A stretch of 64,000 nt of DNA from Ralstonia wenshanensis (GTDB lineage: Bacteria > Pseudomonadota > Gammaproteobacteria > Burkholderiales > Burkholderiaceae). A model generated the notes under the pieces. That model did not search any database. It was given only the letters and a program-made list of their open reading frames with translations, and was not told the DNA's origin. Both the position numbers and the translations under genes were made by a program. This document shows, in pieces, positions 54,453 to 64,000 of this stretch (its first letter is position 1; the number at the start of each line of letters is the position of its first letter). The stretch lies in contig NZ_CP076413.1 in the NCBI RefSeq assembly GCF_021173085.1, forward strand, positions 1,116,001 through 1,180,000, in the 5' to 3' direction.

Positions 54453-55775
54453 ATGAGCGATACACAAAAACAACGCGTGCAGAAGATCGCCGGCGTCAAA
54501 GGCATGAACGATCTGCTGCCTAGTGACGCCCCGCTGTGGGAGCATTTTGATAACGCCGTGCGCAGCATGCTGCGCGCCTATGGCTACCAGCAGATCCGCA
54601 CGCCGATCGTCGAGCAGACGCAATTGTTCGTGCGTGGCATCGGCGAGGTGACGGACATCGTCGAGAAGGAGATGTACACCTTCACCGATGCGTTGAACGG
54701 CGAGCAACTGACCATGCGCCCGGAAGGCACCGCCGCCGCCGTGCGCGCCGTGATCGAGCACAACCTGCTGTATGACGGCCCGAAGCGCCTGTGGTACACC
54801 GGCCCGATGTTCCGCCACGAGCGTCCGCAGCGCGGTCGCTATCGCCAGTTCCATCAGGTGGGTGTGGAAGCGCTGGGCTTTGCGGGCCCGGACATCGACG
54901 CAGAAGTCATCCTGATGTGCCAGCGCCTGTGGGACGATCTCGGTCTGGTCGGTCTGAAGCTTGAGTTGAATTCGCTCGGTCAGGCGGAAGAGCGCGCTGC
55001 GCACCGCGCCGATCTCATCAAATATCTGGAAGGCTTCCAGGACATTCTGGATGAGGACGGCAAGCGCCGTCTTTACACCAATCCGCTGCGGGTGCTCGAC
55101 ACAAAGAATCCGGCGCTGCAGGAAATGGCGGGGGGCGCGCCGAAGCTGATCGACTATCTGGGCGACGAATCGCGCGCACACTTTGAAGGCGTGCAGAGGC
55201 TGCTGAAGGCGAACAACATTCCGTTCACCATCAATCCGCGTCTGGTGCGCGGGCTGGATTATTACAACCTGACCGTCTTTGAGTGGACCACCGATAAGCT
55301 GGGTGCGCAGGGCACCGTGGCCGGCGGCGGCCGCTATGACCCGCTGATCGAGCAGATCGGCGGGAAGCCAGCCCCCGCATGTGGCTGGGCGATGGGCGTG
55401 GAGCGCATCATCGAACTGTTGCGTGAGGAAAAGCTGGAGCCCGAAGCGCAAGGCTGTGACGTGTACATCGTCCACCAAGGCGATGAGGCGCAGGTGCAGG
55501 CGTTGATTGCGGCAGAGCGGCTGCGCGATGCCGGCCTCGACGTCATCCTTCACGCCTCGCCTGAAGGCCGCAACGGTAGCTTCAAGTCGCAGTTCAAGCG
55601 CGCTGACGCAAGTGGCGCATCCTATGCGGTTATCATTGGCGACGATGAAGTCACCCAAGGTGTTGCACAGATCAAACCGCTGCGTGGCGATCCGGCCGCG
55701 GATGCCCAGCAGACTGTGCCGTCGGACCAACTGGTCGACCGCTTGATTGATGCCATGGTGGCCAACAACGACTAA
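54453..55775 (+). CDS. hisS: Histidyl-tRNA synthetase
   Basis: This class II synthetase of 440 residues charges tRNA-His. Motif 1 surrounds [10 protein letters not shown], motif 2 is [21 protein letters not shown] (quoted in part), the histidine-specific loop is [15 protein letters not shown], and motif 3 includes AMGVERII. The C-terminal anticodon domain ([10 protein letters not shown]) is complete. hisS-yfgM-bamB-der is a conserved order. The ATG at 54453 is preceded by no strong ribosome site. Confidence 0.97.
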   Translation: MSDTQKQRVQKIAGVKGMNDLLPSDAPLWEHFDNAVRSMLRAYGYQQIRTPIVEQTQLFVRGIGEVTDIVEKEMYTFTDALNGEQLTMRPEGTAAAVRAVIEHNLLYDGPKRLWYTGPMFRHERPQRGRYRQFHQVGVEALGFAGPDIDAEVILMCQRLWDDLGLVGLKLELNSLGQAEERAAHRADLIKYLEGFQDILDEDGKRRLYTNPLRVLDTKNPALQEMAGGAPKLIDYLGDESRAHFEGVQRLLKANNIPFTINPRLVRGLDYYNLTVFEWTTDKLGAQGTVAGGGRYDPLIEQIGGKPAPACGWAMGVERIIELLREEKLEPEAQGCDVYIVHQGDEAQVQALIAAERLRDAGLDVILHASPEGRNGSFKSQFKRADASGASYAVIIGDDEVTQGVAQIKPLRGDPAADAQQTVPSDQLVDRLIDAMVANND

Positions 55776-55839
55776 TTGCGACAGTGCGTTCGGCAGCGAA
55801 CCACCGCGATCCACTTCCAATATTCAAGCTCTGCAAAGC

Positions 55840-56475
55840 ATGGCCTACGATCTCGAAGAACAGGAACAGATAGAGAGTCTCAAGCACTGGTGGCGTGATA
55901 ACGGCAACGTGATCACGTGGGTCGCCATCGTGGTGCTGCTGGCCGTGGCCGGTTGGTTCGGCTGGAAAAACTGGCAGCGTAAGCAGGCCGGCGAAGCGTC
56001 CGTGCTGTACGAGCAAGTGCAGAAGGCCGTTGATGGCAAGGACGCTGAAAAGATCAAGCGTGCCGCGACTGACATGGAAGACAAGTTCGGCGGCACGGCC
56101 TACGCGCAGATGACCGCGTTGGCCGCGGCCAAGGCGCTTTACGAAGCCAACGATGCGGCCGGCGCCAAGGCGCAGCTGCAATGGACGGTTGATCATGCGC
56201 GCGACGATGAATACAAGGCGCTCGCCAAGCTGCGCCTAGCCGGTCTCCTGCTCGATGAGAAAGCCTACGATCAGGGCATCGCGCTAGTCTCCGGCGACGT
56301 AGCGCCGGCCTTCGCGGGCTTGTACGCCGATCGTCGCGGCGATCTTCTGGCCGCGCAGAACAAGAACGAAGATGCCCGTGCCGCCTACAAGCTGGCGCTG
56401 GAAAAGTTCGGTCCGGCCGATGCTTCGGCGCGCCAGATCGTGCAGTTCAAGCTGGATGCCCTGGGCGGCGCCTGA
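55840..56475 (+). CDS. yfgM: YfgM-like ancillary SecYEG translocon protein
   Basis: The 211-residue protein has a short cytoplasmic head (AYDLEEQEQIESLKHWW), one transmembrane helix (about 21-39) and a periplasmic tetratricopeptide-type domain. E. coli YfgM associates with the Sec translocon and PpiD to help periplasmic folding. It stands between hisS and bamB as in many proteobacteria. The start at 55840 was set by the conserved MAYDLEEQEQ. Confidence 0.92.
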   Translation: MAYDLEEQEQIESLKHWWRDNGNVITWVAIVVLLAVAGWFGWKNWQRKQAGEASVLYEQVQKAVDGKDAEKIKRAATDMEDKFGGTAYAQMTALAAAKALYEANDAAGAKAQLQWTVDHARDDEYKALAKLRLAGLLLDEKAYDQGIALVSGDVAPAFAGLYADRRGDLLAAQNKNEDARAAYKLALEKFGPADASARQIVQFKLDALGGA

Positions 56476-56505
56476 TTGGCGCACCCCATGCAATTCGACG
56501 CATAA

Positions 56506-57702
<1,197 letters not shown>

Positions 57703-57897
57703 CATCGGCCGCCTTGGCCCGGATGGGCTGCGGCGGCACACGCATCACATCGGGGCGGTATCGCCGCCTTGAACTTGCGCCCGCGTATTCCGCGGGCGTC
57801 TTGCATCTGTGTCGTCAGGCATTCAGCCGTACAGATGCCAACCGCAGTTGCAACAACCAGAATTTGCCGTGGCGCCATTCGCGTGCGGCACACAAGC

Positions 57898-59241
57898 ATG
57901 AAACCAGTCATTGCCCTTGTAGGGCGGCCGAATGTCGGCAAATCGACCCTCTTCAACCGTCTGACGCGCTCGCGTGACGCGTTGGTGGCGGACATCCCGG
58001 GCTTGACGCGCGATCGCCACTACGGTGAGGGCCGCGTGGGCGATCGCCCGTTCATCGCTATCGATACCGGCGGCTTCGAACCTGTCGCCAAGGACGGCAT
58101 CGTTGCAGAGATGGCCAAGCAGACGCGTCAGGCCGTGGTCGAAGCCGATGTCGTGATCTTTATCGTCGATGGTCGTCTGGGGCTTGCGCCGCAGGATCGC
58201 GTGATCGCCGACTACCTGCGAAAAACCGGGCGCCGCATCCTTTTGGCCGTCAACAAGGCCGAGGGCATGCGCTACACCGCCGTCGCCAGCGACTTCTACG
58301 AGCTTGGCCTGGGCGATCCGGCTGCCATCTCGGCCGCGCACGGTGACGGGGTCAATGATTTGGTGGCCGAGGCGCTCGACCTGGCGTTTGCCGAGCGCCC
58401 TGAACTTGCCGAGGCAGCCGACGCGCACGACCACGGCACCCGCATTGCCATCGTTGGTCGTCCGAACGTGGGCAAGTCGACGCTGGTGAACGCGTTGATC
58501 GGCGAAGAGCGTGTGATCGCGTTCGATATGCCCGGCACCACGCGCGACGCCATCTATGTGGATTTCGAGCGTAACGGCAAGCCTTACACGCTCATCGATA
58601 CGGCCGGCTTGCGCAAGCGTGGCAAGGTGTTCGAGGCAATTGAGAAGTTCTCGGTGGTGAAGACGCTGCAGTCGATTGCCGACGCCAACGTGGTTGTGCT
58701 GATCCTCGACGCGCAGCAGGACATTTCCGACCAGGACGCGCATATCGCCGGATTCATTGTCGAATCCGGCCGTGCGCTGGTGATTGGCGTCAACAAGTGG
58801 GATGGTCTGACCGGCCATGCACGCGATCGCATCAAGCACGATATGGAGCGCAAGCTGCAGTTCTTGTCGTTTGCCAACGTGCATTACATCTCGGCCAAAG
58901 AGGGCACGGGCATTGGCGCGCTGATGAAGTCCGTGGACGCCGCGTACGCTGCCGCCATGGTCAAGCTGCCGACACCCAAGCTCACGCGCGTGCTGATGGA
59001 GGCAGTCGAGTATCAGCAGCCGCGTCGCGCAGGCGTCTCGCGCCCGAAGCTGCGCTACGCGCACCAGGGCGGTTCCAACCCGCCAATCGTGGTGATTCAC
59101 GGCAATGCGCTGTCGAATATTCCCGAGACCTACCGCCGCTACCTGGAAGGGCGTTTCCGGGAGGCCTTCCAACTGAAGGGCACACCGCTGCGGATCGAAT
59201 TTCGTACGAACAAAAATCCGTACGCCCAATCGAACGATTGA
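57898..59241 (+). CDS. der: Ribosome biogenesis GTPase Der
   Basis: The 447-residue protein has two tandem GTPase domains, with P-loops GRPNVGKS at residues 9-16 and 187-194, each followed by a DxxG (DTGG, DTAG) and an NK-D-type base motif (NKAE, NKWD). A KH-like C-terminal domain follows. Der is needed for 50S subunit assembly. The start at 57898 is fixed by [11 protein letters not shown]. The 195-bp spacing to bamB may contain a promoter, but none is obvious. Confidence 0.97.
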   Translation: MKPVIALVGRPNVGKSTLFNRLTRSRDALVADIPGLTRDRHYGEGRVGDRPFIAIDTGGFEPVAKDGIVAEMAKQTRQAVVEADVVIFIVDGRLGLAPQDRVIADYLRKTGRRILLAVNKAEGMRYTAVASDFYELGLGDPAAISAAHGDGVNDLVAEALDLAFAERPELAEAADAHDHGTRIAIVGRPNVGKSTLVNALIGEERVIAFDMPGTTRDAIYVDFERNGKPYTLIDTAGLRKRGKVFEAIEKFSVVKTLQSIADANVVVLILDAQQDISDQDAHIAGFIVESGRALVIGVNKWDGLTGHARDRIKHDMERKLQFLSFANVHYISAKEGTGIGALMKSVDAAYAAAMVKLPTPKLTRVLMEAVEYQQPRRAGVSRPKLRYAHQGGSNPPIVVIHGNALSNIPETYRRYLEGRFREAFQLKGTPLRIEFRTNKNPYAQSND

Positions 59242-59542
59242 GCATCGCACGGGCGGTGCTCCACGGCGGGGGCGTGTGACGCGGGGGCATTTGAACGGGG
59301 GATCACCAAAAAGGCCGAGCCATTTCATATGGCGGGGTCATCGGTTTTCCGTTTGCTTTCCCTGATTTCTAAGGCTAAATTCTCGAGACATGGCGCTTGG
59401 TGTCTGCAAATCCCAGGCGCCATTGGCGTCATTTGGACGCGTCTGGCCGACTCTTTTGACGAACTTTTTTTGCGTCGCCTGCTTGAACCCGGGCTTCCTA
59501 GCCCCATAACCCATCACTAAACCTATAAATCTGGAGTGTGCC
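59242..59542. other. Intergenic region der / hfq
   Basis: About 300 bp without a gene. It contains a candidate promoter (59353-59381) and, downstream of it, an inverted repeat TGGCGC ... GCGCCA (about 59393-59424) in the presumed hfq leader. The leader could be a site of regulation, since hfq mRNA leaders are autoregulated in other bacteria. Confidence 0.5.
59353..59381 (+). promoter_or_regulatory. Candidate sigma-70 promoter for hfq
   Basis: TTGCTT (59353-59358) and TAAATT (59376-59381) are spaced 17 bp in an AT-rich stretch. Predicted start near 59388 gives a leader of about 155 nt before hfq. Confidence 0.45.
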
Positions 59543-59782
59543 ATGAGCAACAAAGGGCAATTGCTACAAGACCCGTTTCTGAATGCGCTGCGTAAGGAGC
59601 ATGTGCCGGTGTCGATCTATCTCGTCAACGGTATCAAGCTGCAAGGCAACATCGAGTCGTTCGACCAGTACGTCGTGCTCCTGCGTAATACCGTGACGCA
59701 GATGGTGTACAAGCACGCAATCTCCACCGTGGTGCCGGCCCGTGCCGTGAACTTCCGCGTGGACGAAGCGCCTGACGCCTGA
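59543..59782 (+). CDS. hfq: RNA chaperone Hfq
   Basis: The 79-residue Sm-like protein forms a hexamer that pairs small RNAs with mRNAs. It has the conserved [28 protein letters not shown] (Sm1) and [13 protein letters not shown] (Sm2, with the YKH motif). The C-terminal tail is short compared with E. coli. GGAG precedes the ATG. hflX, hflK and hflC follow in the classic order. Confidence 0.98.
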
Positions 59783-59855
59783 TTCTGCCTCGCTCCCGCC
59801 GCCGTCCGCGCGGCGGGACGCACCCACCCCGTTTCTCCCTTCTCTATTTCCCCGT

Positions 59856-61108
<1,253 letters not shown>

Positions 61109-61109
<1 letters not shown>

Positions 61110-61117
61110 TAGAATGC
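61109..61117 (+). promoter_or_regulatory. Extended -10 element at the end of hflX
   Basis: TGATAGAAT overlaps the TGA stop of hflX and fits TGn plus TAGAAT. Initiation near 61125 would transcribe hflKC separately from hfq-hflX. It also argues against the ATG at 61114 as hflK start. Confidence 0.45.
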
Positions 61118-61164
61118 CCCGTCACTCCTTCGCAGTCAGACAATCAGGACAAGCCCGACCGCTC

Positions 61165-62541
61165 ATGCCCGAGATTTCGACCCAGTCTTCCTCCATGGCC
61201 TCGCCGCGTCCGGCGCGAGGTTTGTGGCACCGCTTGCGTGTGCTGCTTTCGCTGAACGATCCCCGCTGGGGTCGCGGCGATGACAACAACGCCGAGCGCG
61301 AAGGCAAAGACGAGCCAAAGCGTCAAAGCAAGCCGCCTCAGGACGGCCCCCCCGACCTCGACGAGTTGTGGCGCGACTTCAATCGCCGCCTGAATAACCT
61401 GTTCGGTCGCAAGGATAGCGGTAACGGTAACGACGGCCCCACGCCGCTGCGTCCGGGTAACGGCCGAAGTGGTTCAGGCCTGGGCGTCGGTGTGCTGCTG
61501 GCGGTGCTTGTTGGCCTGTGGCTGGCGAGCGGTTTCTTTATCGTGCAGGAGGGCCAGACGGGCGTGATCCTGCAGTTCGGCCGCTTCAAGTATCTGGCAA
61601 CGCCAGGTATCAACTGGCGCTTGCCGTATCCGATCGAATCGCACGAGATCGTGAACCTGTCGGGTGTACGCACGCTGGAAATCGGTCGGACTACCCAGAT
61701 CAAAGATACAAACCTGAAAGACTCGTCGATGCTCACGCAAGACGAGAACATCGTCGACGTGCGGTTCTCGGTTCAGTACAACATTGCCAACCCCGTCGAC
61801 TACCTGTTCTACAACCGTACGGACCGCGGCGGCGATGAAGAGCTGGTGACGCAGGCGGCAGAGACGTCGGTGCGCGAGATCGTCGGCCGCAACAAGATGG
61901 ACGCGGTGCTGTACGAAGGTCGCGATGCCGTTGGCCGCAACCTGGCCGAGTCGATTCAACGCATCTTGTCGGCGTATAAGACCGGGATCCGAATCCTTAG
62001 CGTCAACGTGCAGAGCGTGCAGCCGCCCGAGCAGGTGCAGGCCGCGTTCGATGACGTGACCAAGGCGGGGCAGGACCGCGAGCGTGCGATCTCCGAAGGT
62101 CAGGCTTATGCCAACGACGTGGTGCCGCGCGCCAAGGGTACGGCCGCACGTTTGGGTGAAGAGGCGCAAGGCTACAAGGCACGGGTCATTGCACGTGCGG
62201 AAGGTGATGCGGCTCGCTTTGCGTCGGTGCAACGCGAATACGCGAAGGCGCCGCAGGTCACGCGCGACCGTATCTATCTGGAAACCATGCAGGACATTTA
62301 CGCCAACTCGACCAAGGTGCTCGTCGATCAGAGTAGTGGCAGCCTGTTGTATCTGCCGCTGGACAAGCTGATCGCGCAAACGCAGGGCGATACATCGCGT
62401 CCGGCTGCCGCGCCTGGTGCGTCGCCCCAGGACAGTGGTTCTGCGCAGGGCGTGCCGACTCCCTCCAATCCGTCGCAGGCCAATGACGCAGATTCGCGCT
62501 CGCGCGAAGCACTGCGCAACCGTGACCGCGATTCGCGCTAA
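61165..62541 (+). CDS. hflK: FtsH protease modulator HflK
   Basis: The 458-residue inner-membrane protein has a Gly/Asp-rich cytoplasmic N-terminus, one membrane helix (LGVGVLLAVLVGLWLASGFF) and an SPFH/Band 7 domain (VQEGQTGVILQFGRFKYL). With HflC it forms a large complex around FtsH that limits degradation of membrane proteins. The start is ambiguous among 61114, 61165 and 61195; I use 61165 because the first overlaps a promoter-like hexamer. hflC follows by 12 bp. Confidence 0.93.
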   Translation: MPEISTQSSSMASPRPARGLWHRLRVLLSLNDPRWGRGDDNNAEREGKDEPKRQSKPPQDGPPDLDELWRDFNRRLNNLFGRKDSGNGNDGPTPLRPGNGRSGSGLGVGVLLAVLVGLWLASGFFIVQEGQTGVILQFGRFKYLATPGINWRLPYPIESHEIVNLSGVRTLEIGRTTQIKDTNLKDSSMLTQDENIVDVRFSVQYNIANPVDYLFYNRTDRGGDEELVTQAAETSVREIVGRNKMDAVLYEGRDAVGRNLAESIQRILSAYKTGIRILSVNVQSVQPPEQVQAAFDDVTKAGQDRERAISEGQAYANDVVPRAKGTAARLGEEAQGYKARVIARAEGDAARFASVQREYAKAPQVTRDRIYLETMQDIYANSTKVLVDQSSGSLLYLPLDKLIAQTQGDTSRPAAAPGASPQDSGSAQGVPTPSNPSQANDADSRSREALRNRDRDSR

Positions 62542-62553
62542 CAGGAGGGCACT

Positions 62554-63468
62554 ATGAATCGTCTGATTTCTGCCTTCGTGGCGCTGGTCATTGCCCTGGC
62601 GGTGTTCTCGTCGGTGGTGTTTGTGGTGGATCAGCGGCAGTACGCCGTGGTGTTCGCCTTTGGTGAGATCAAGCAGGTCATCAAGGAGCCGGGGCTGCAC
62701 TTCAAGCTTCCGCCGCCGCTGCAGAACGTGGTGTTCATGGACAAACGCCTGCAGACCATCGATGTGGCCGGCGCCGACCGTTTCATTACGGCTGAAAAGA
62801 AGAACCTGCTGGTCGACTGGTTTGTGAAGTGGCGCGTGTCTGATCCGCGTCTGTTCTACGTGAGCTTCAAGGGCGATACTCGCCTTGCGCAGGACAGCAT
62901 GACGCAGAAGATCAACTCCATCGCTCGCGATGAGTTTGCGCGCCGCACCGTGTCTGACGTGGTATCGACGGATCGTGAAGCGGTGATGCAGAGCATCCTC
63001 AAGGGCGTGCAGGAGTACGGCAAGTCGGTCGGCGTAGACATCATCGACGTGCGCCTGAAGCGGGTGGACCTGCTGGCCAGCGTGACCGAATCGGTCTATC
63101 GTCGCATGGAAGCCGAGCGTAAGCGTGTGGCCAATGAGCTGCGTTCGACGGGGGCTGCCGAGGGCGAAAAGATTCGCGCCGATGCCGATCGTCAGCGCGA
63201 AGTCGTCTTGGCCGACGCCTACCGTGATGCCCAGAAGATCAAGGGTGAAGGCGATGCCCGCGCCGCCGACATTTACGCCGATGCATTTGGCCGCGATCCG
63301 CAGTTCGCCGCATTCTGGCGCTCCATGGAGGCGTATCGCGCGTCATTCCGCGATCGGAAGGACGTGATGGTGCTGCAGCCGAACAACGATTTCTTCAAGT
63401 ACATGCGCAGCCCGAACGGCGGCGGCTCGGCCGCAGCGCCAGCTGCCCAGACCGGGCGCCATCGCTAG
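62554..63468 (+). CDS. hflC: FtsH protease modulator HflC
   Basis: The 304-residue partner of HflK has an N-terminal membrane anchor (ISAFVALVIALAVFSSVVFVV), an SPFH domain (VVDQRQYAVVFAFGEIKQVI) and the conserved periplasmic coiled region with MEAERKRVANELRSTGAAEG. AGGAGG precedes the ATG. A TACAAT hexamer begins at the base after its stop codon. Confidence 0.95.
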   Translation: MNRLISAFVALVIALAVFSSVVFVVDQRQYAVVFAFGEIKQVIKEPGLHFKLPPPLQNVVFMDKRLQTIDVAGADRFITAEKKNLLVDWFVKWRVSDPRLFYVSFKGDTRLAQDSMTQKINSIARDEFARRTVSDVVSTDREAVMQSILKGVQEYGKSVGVDIIDVRLKRVDLLASVTESVYRRMEAERKRVANELRSTGAAEGEKIRADADRQREVVLADAYRDAQKIKGEGDARAADIYADAFGRDPQFAAFWRSMEAYRASFRDRKDVMVLQPNNDFFKYMRSPNGGGSAAAPAAQTGRHR

Positions 63469-63474
63469 TACAAT
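63469..63474 (+). promoter_or_regulatory. Possible -10 element after hflC
   Basis: TACAAT at 63469-63474 directly follows the hflC stop. A start near 63481 would lie just upstream of the hairpin at 63502-63524, suggesting an attenuator-like leader before the DUF2065 gene and hisZ. Confidence 0.35.
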
Positions 63475-63501
63475 GCGTCGCTGATCATTTGAGGCGGACA
63501 G

Positions 63502-63524
63502 ACCCCGGCTTGCCGGGGTTTTGT
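63502..63524 (+). terminator. Hairpin with short T-tract after hflC
   Basis: An 8-bp stem ACCCCGGC/GCCGGGGT with a tiny TT loop is followed by TTTGTTCG. It can end hflKC transcripts, although the T-tract is short and read-through into the next genes is likely. Confidence 0.6.
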
Positions 63525-63544
63525 TCGTTCGCCAACCGCACCCC

Positions 63545-63745
63545 ATGGAAGAGTCACTCCCCACCGTTTTGCTGGCAGCGTGCGCGCTGGTGCTCGTAGT
63601 CGAGGGCATCCTGCCGTTTGTAGCACCGCAGGCCTGGCGACGCGCTTTCCAGACGCTGACCGAACTGCCGGACGAAAAGCTTCGCGTGATCGGTCTGGTG
63701 TCGATGGCGATTGGCCTCATCCTCCTGCGGTTGCTGCATCGCTAG
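63545..63745 (+). CDS. DUF2065 family small membrane protein (YjeT-like)
   Basis: The 66-residue protein has two hydrophobic helices ([20 protein letters not shown] and [16 protein letters not shown]) joined by a loop with Trp-Arg-Arg. It matches the YjeT/DUF2065 family, which occurs next to hflC and purA or hisZ in many proteobacteria. No function is established. The ATG at 63545 was preferred over a start eight codons earlier because the family begins close to the first helix. Confidence 0.85.
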   Translation: MEESLPTVLLAACALVLVVEGILPFVAPQAWRRAFQTLTELPDEKLRVIGLVSMAIGLILLRLLHR

Positions 63746-63803
63746 CGCACTTCCTGCGTTTTTACGAATTTCTGCTGTACCAAGACTCCCGAGCGAGACC
63801 GCC

Positions 63804-64000
63804 ATGCCGACCAATTGGCTGCTGCCTGAATCCATTGCTGATGTGCTGCCTTCCGAGGCGCGCAAGATTGAAGAGTTGCGCCGCCGCATGCTCGACCTGT
63901 TCCGCACTTACGGCTACGAACTGGTCATGCCCCCGATGCTGGAGTACATCGAGTCGCTGCTTTCGGGCACCGGACACGATCTGGACCTGAAAACGTTCAA
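63804..64000 (+). CDS. hisZ: ATP phosphoribosyltransferase regulatory subunit HisZ (partial)
   Basis: The first 65 codons of a gene cut by the end of the window. The visible part, [20 protein letters not shown] followed by [29 protein letters not shown] (quoted in pieces), is a HisS-like N-terminus without synthetase function. HisZ pairs with the short HisG to start histidine synthesis. Its place after hflC-yjeT is usual for beta-proteobacteria. hisS itself is encoded separately at 54.5 kb, which argues against this being a second synthetase. Confidence 0.9.
   Translation, partial: MPTNWLLPESIADVLPSEARKIEELRRRMLDLFRTYGYELVMPPMLEYIESLLSGTGHDLDLKTF

Overview
The window reads as one contiguous piece of a Ralstonia chromosome, most likely the R. 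pickettii / R. insidiosa side of the genus. This rests on protein resemblance and gene order, not a database search. Supporting signs are the high GC content with strong G/C preference at third codon positions, the beta-proteobacterial orders surE-pcm-nlpD-rpoS, ndk-rlmN-pilF-rodZ-ispG-hisS-yfgM-bamB-der-hfq-hflXKC-hisZ and dnaX-ybaB-recR, and the use of AddAB. I see no insertion sequence, prophage, integrase or CRISPR array. Most of the window is core genome.

Layout. 1-610: the 3' end of lysC, then tRNA-Ser(GCU) with its own promoter and a terminator shared with fabI. 611-8.4 kb: fabI (reverse), a four-gene peptide ABC importer yejABEF and a secreted NlpC/P60 peptidase. 8.4-11.6 kb: a patatin-like lipoprotein, gltX and a tRNA Ala-Glu-Asp cluster. 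11.6-20.4 kb: a reverse-strand accessory block holding a MATE exporter, an ArnT-like glycosyltransferase, zinc-free ribosomal protein L31, a secreted protein overlapping mtfA, a LuxR-type regulator with a degenerate receiver, a 1.16-kb gene-poor stretch and a VpsR-like enhancer-binding protein. 20.4-32.6 kb: rho, trxA, addBA, the 4.5S SRP RNA, dnaX, ybaB, a small ABM-domain gene and recR.

32.6-42.0 kb is the second accessory block. It holds an OprB-like porin divergent from a lysR - CoA-transferase - ABC importer set, which looks like an uptake-and-activation module for an unidentified organic compound, followed by nemR-nemA and a quinone oxidoreductase. 42.2-48.4 kb: surE-pcm-nlpD-rpoS, an EEP-family hydrolase and rlmD. 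48.4-64 kb: a BI-1 family membrane protein, then a long forward run joining nucleotide, rRNA, cell-shape, isoprenoid, tRNA-charging, outer-membrane assembly, GTPase, Hfq and HflKC functions, and ending in a truncated hisZ.

I found no self-evident new defence or mobile system. The observations most worth checking are: (a) dnaX and surE share a nearly identical start module in which a TACAAT -10 box ends 7 nt before the ATG with no Shine-Dalgarno, predicting leaderless mRNAs; (b) the gene-poor interval at 17.6-18.7 kb between two unusual regulators, with a 13-bp-stem inverted repeat; (c) the porin/LysR/CoA-transferase/ABC module with nested inverted repeats in its divergent promoter region; (d) an ABM-domain gene placed between ybaB and recR; (e) NemR-like operator candidates around nemR-nemA.
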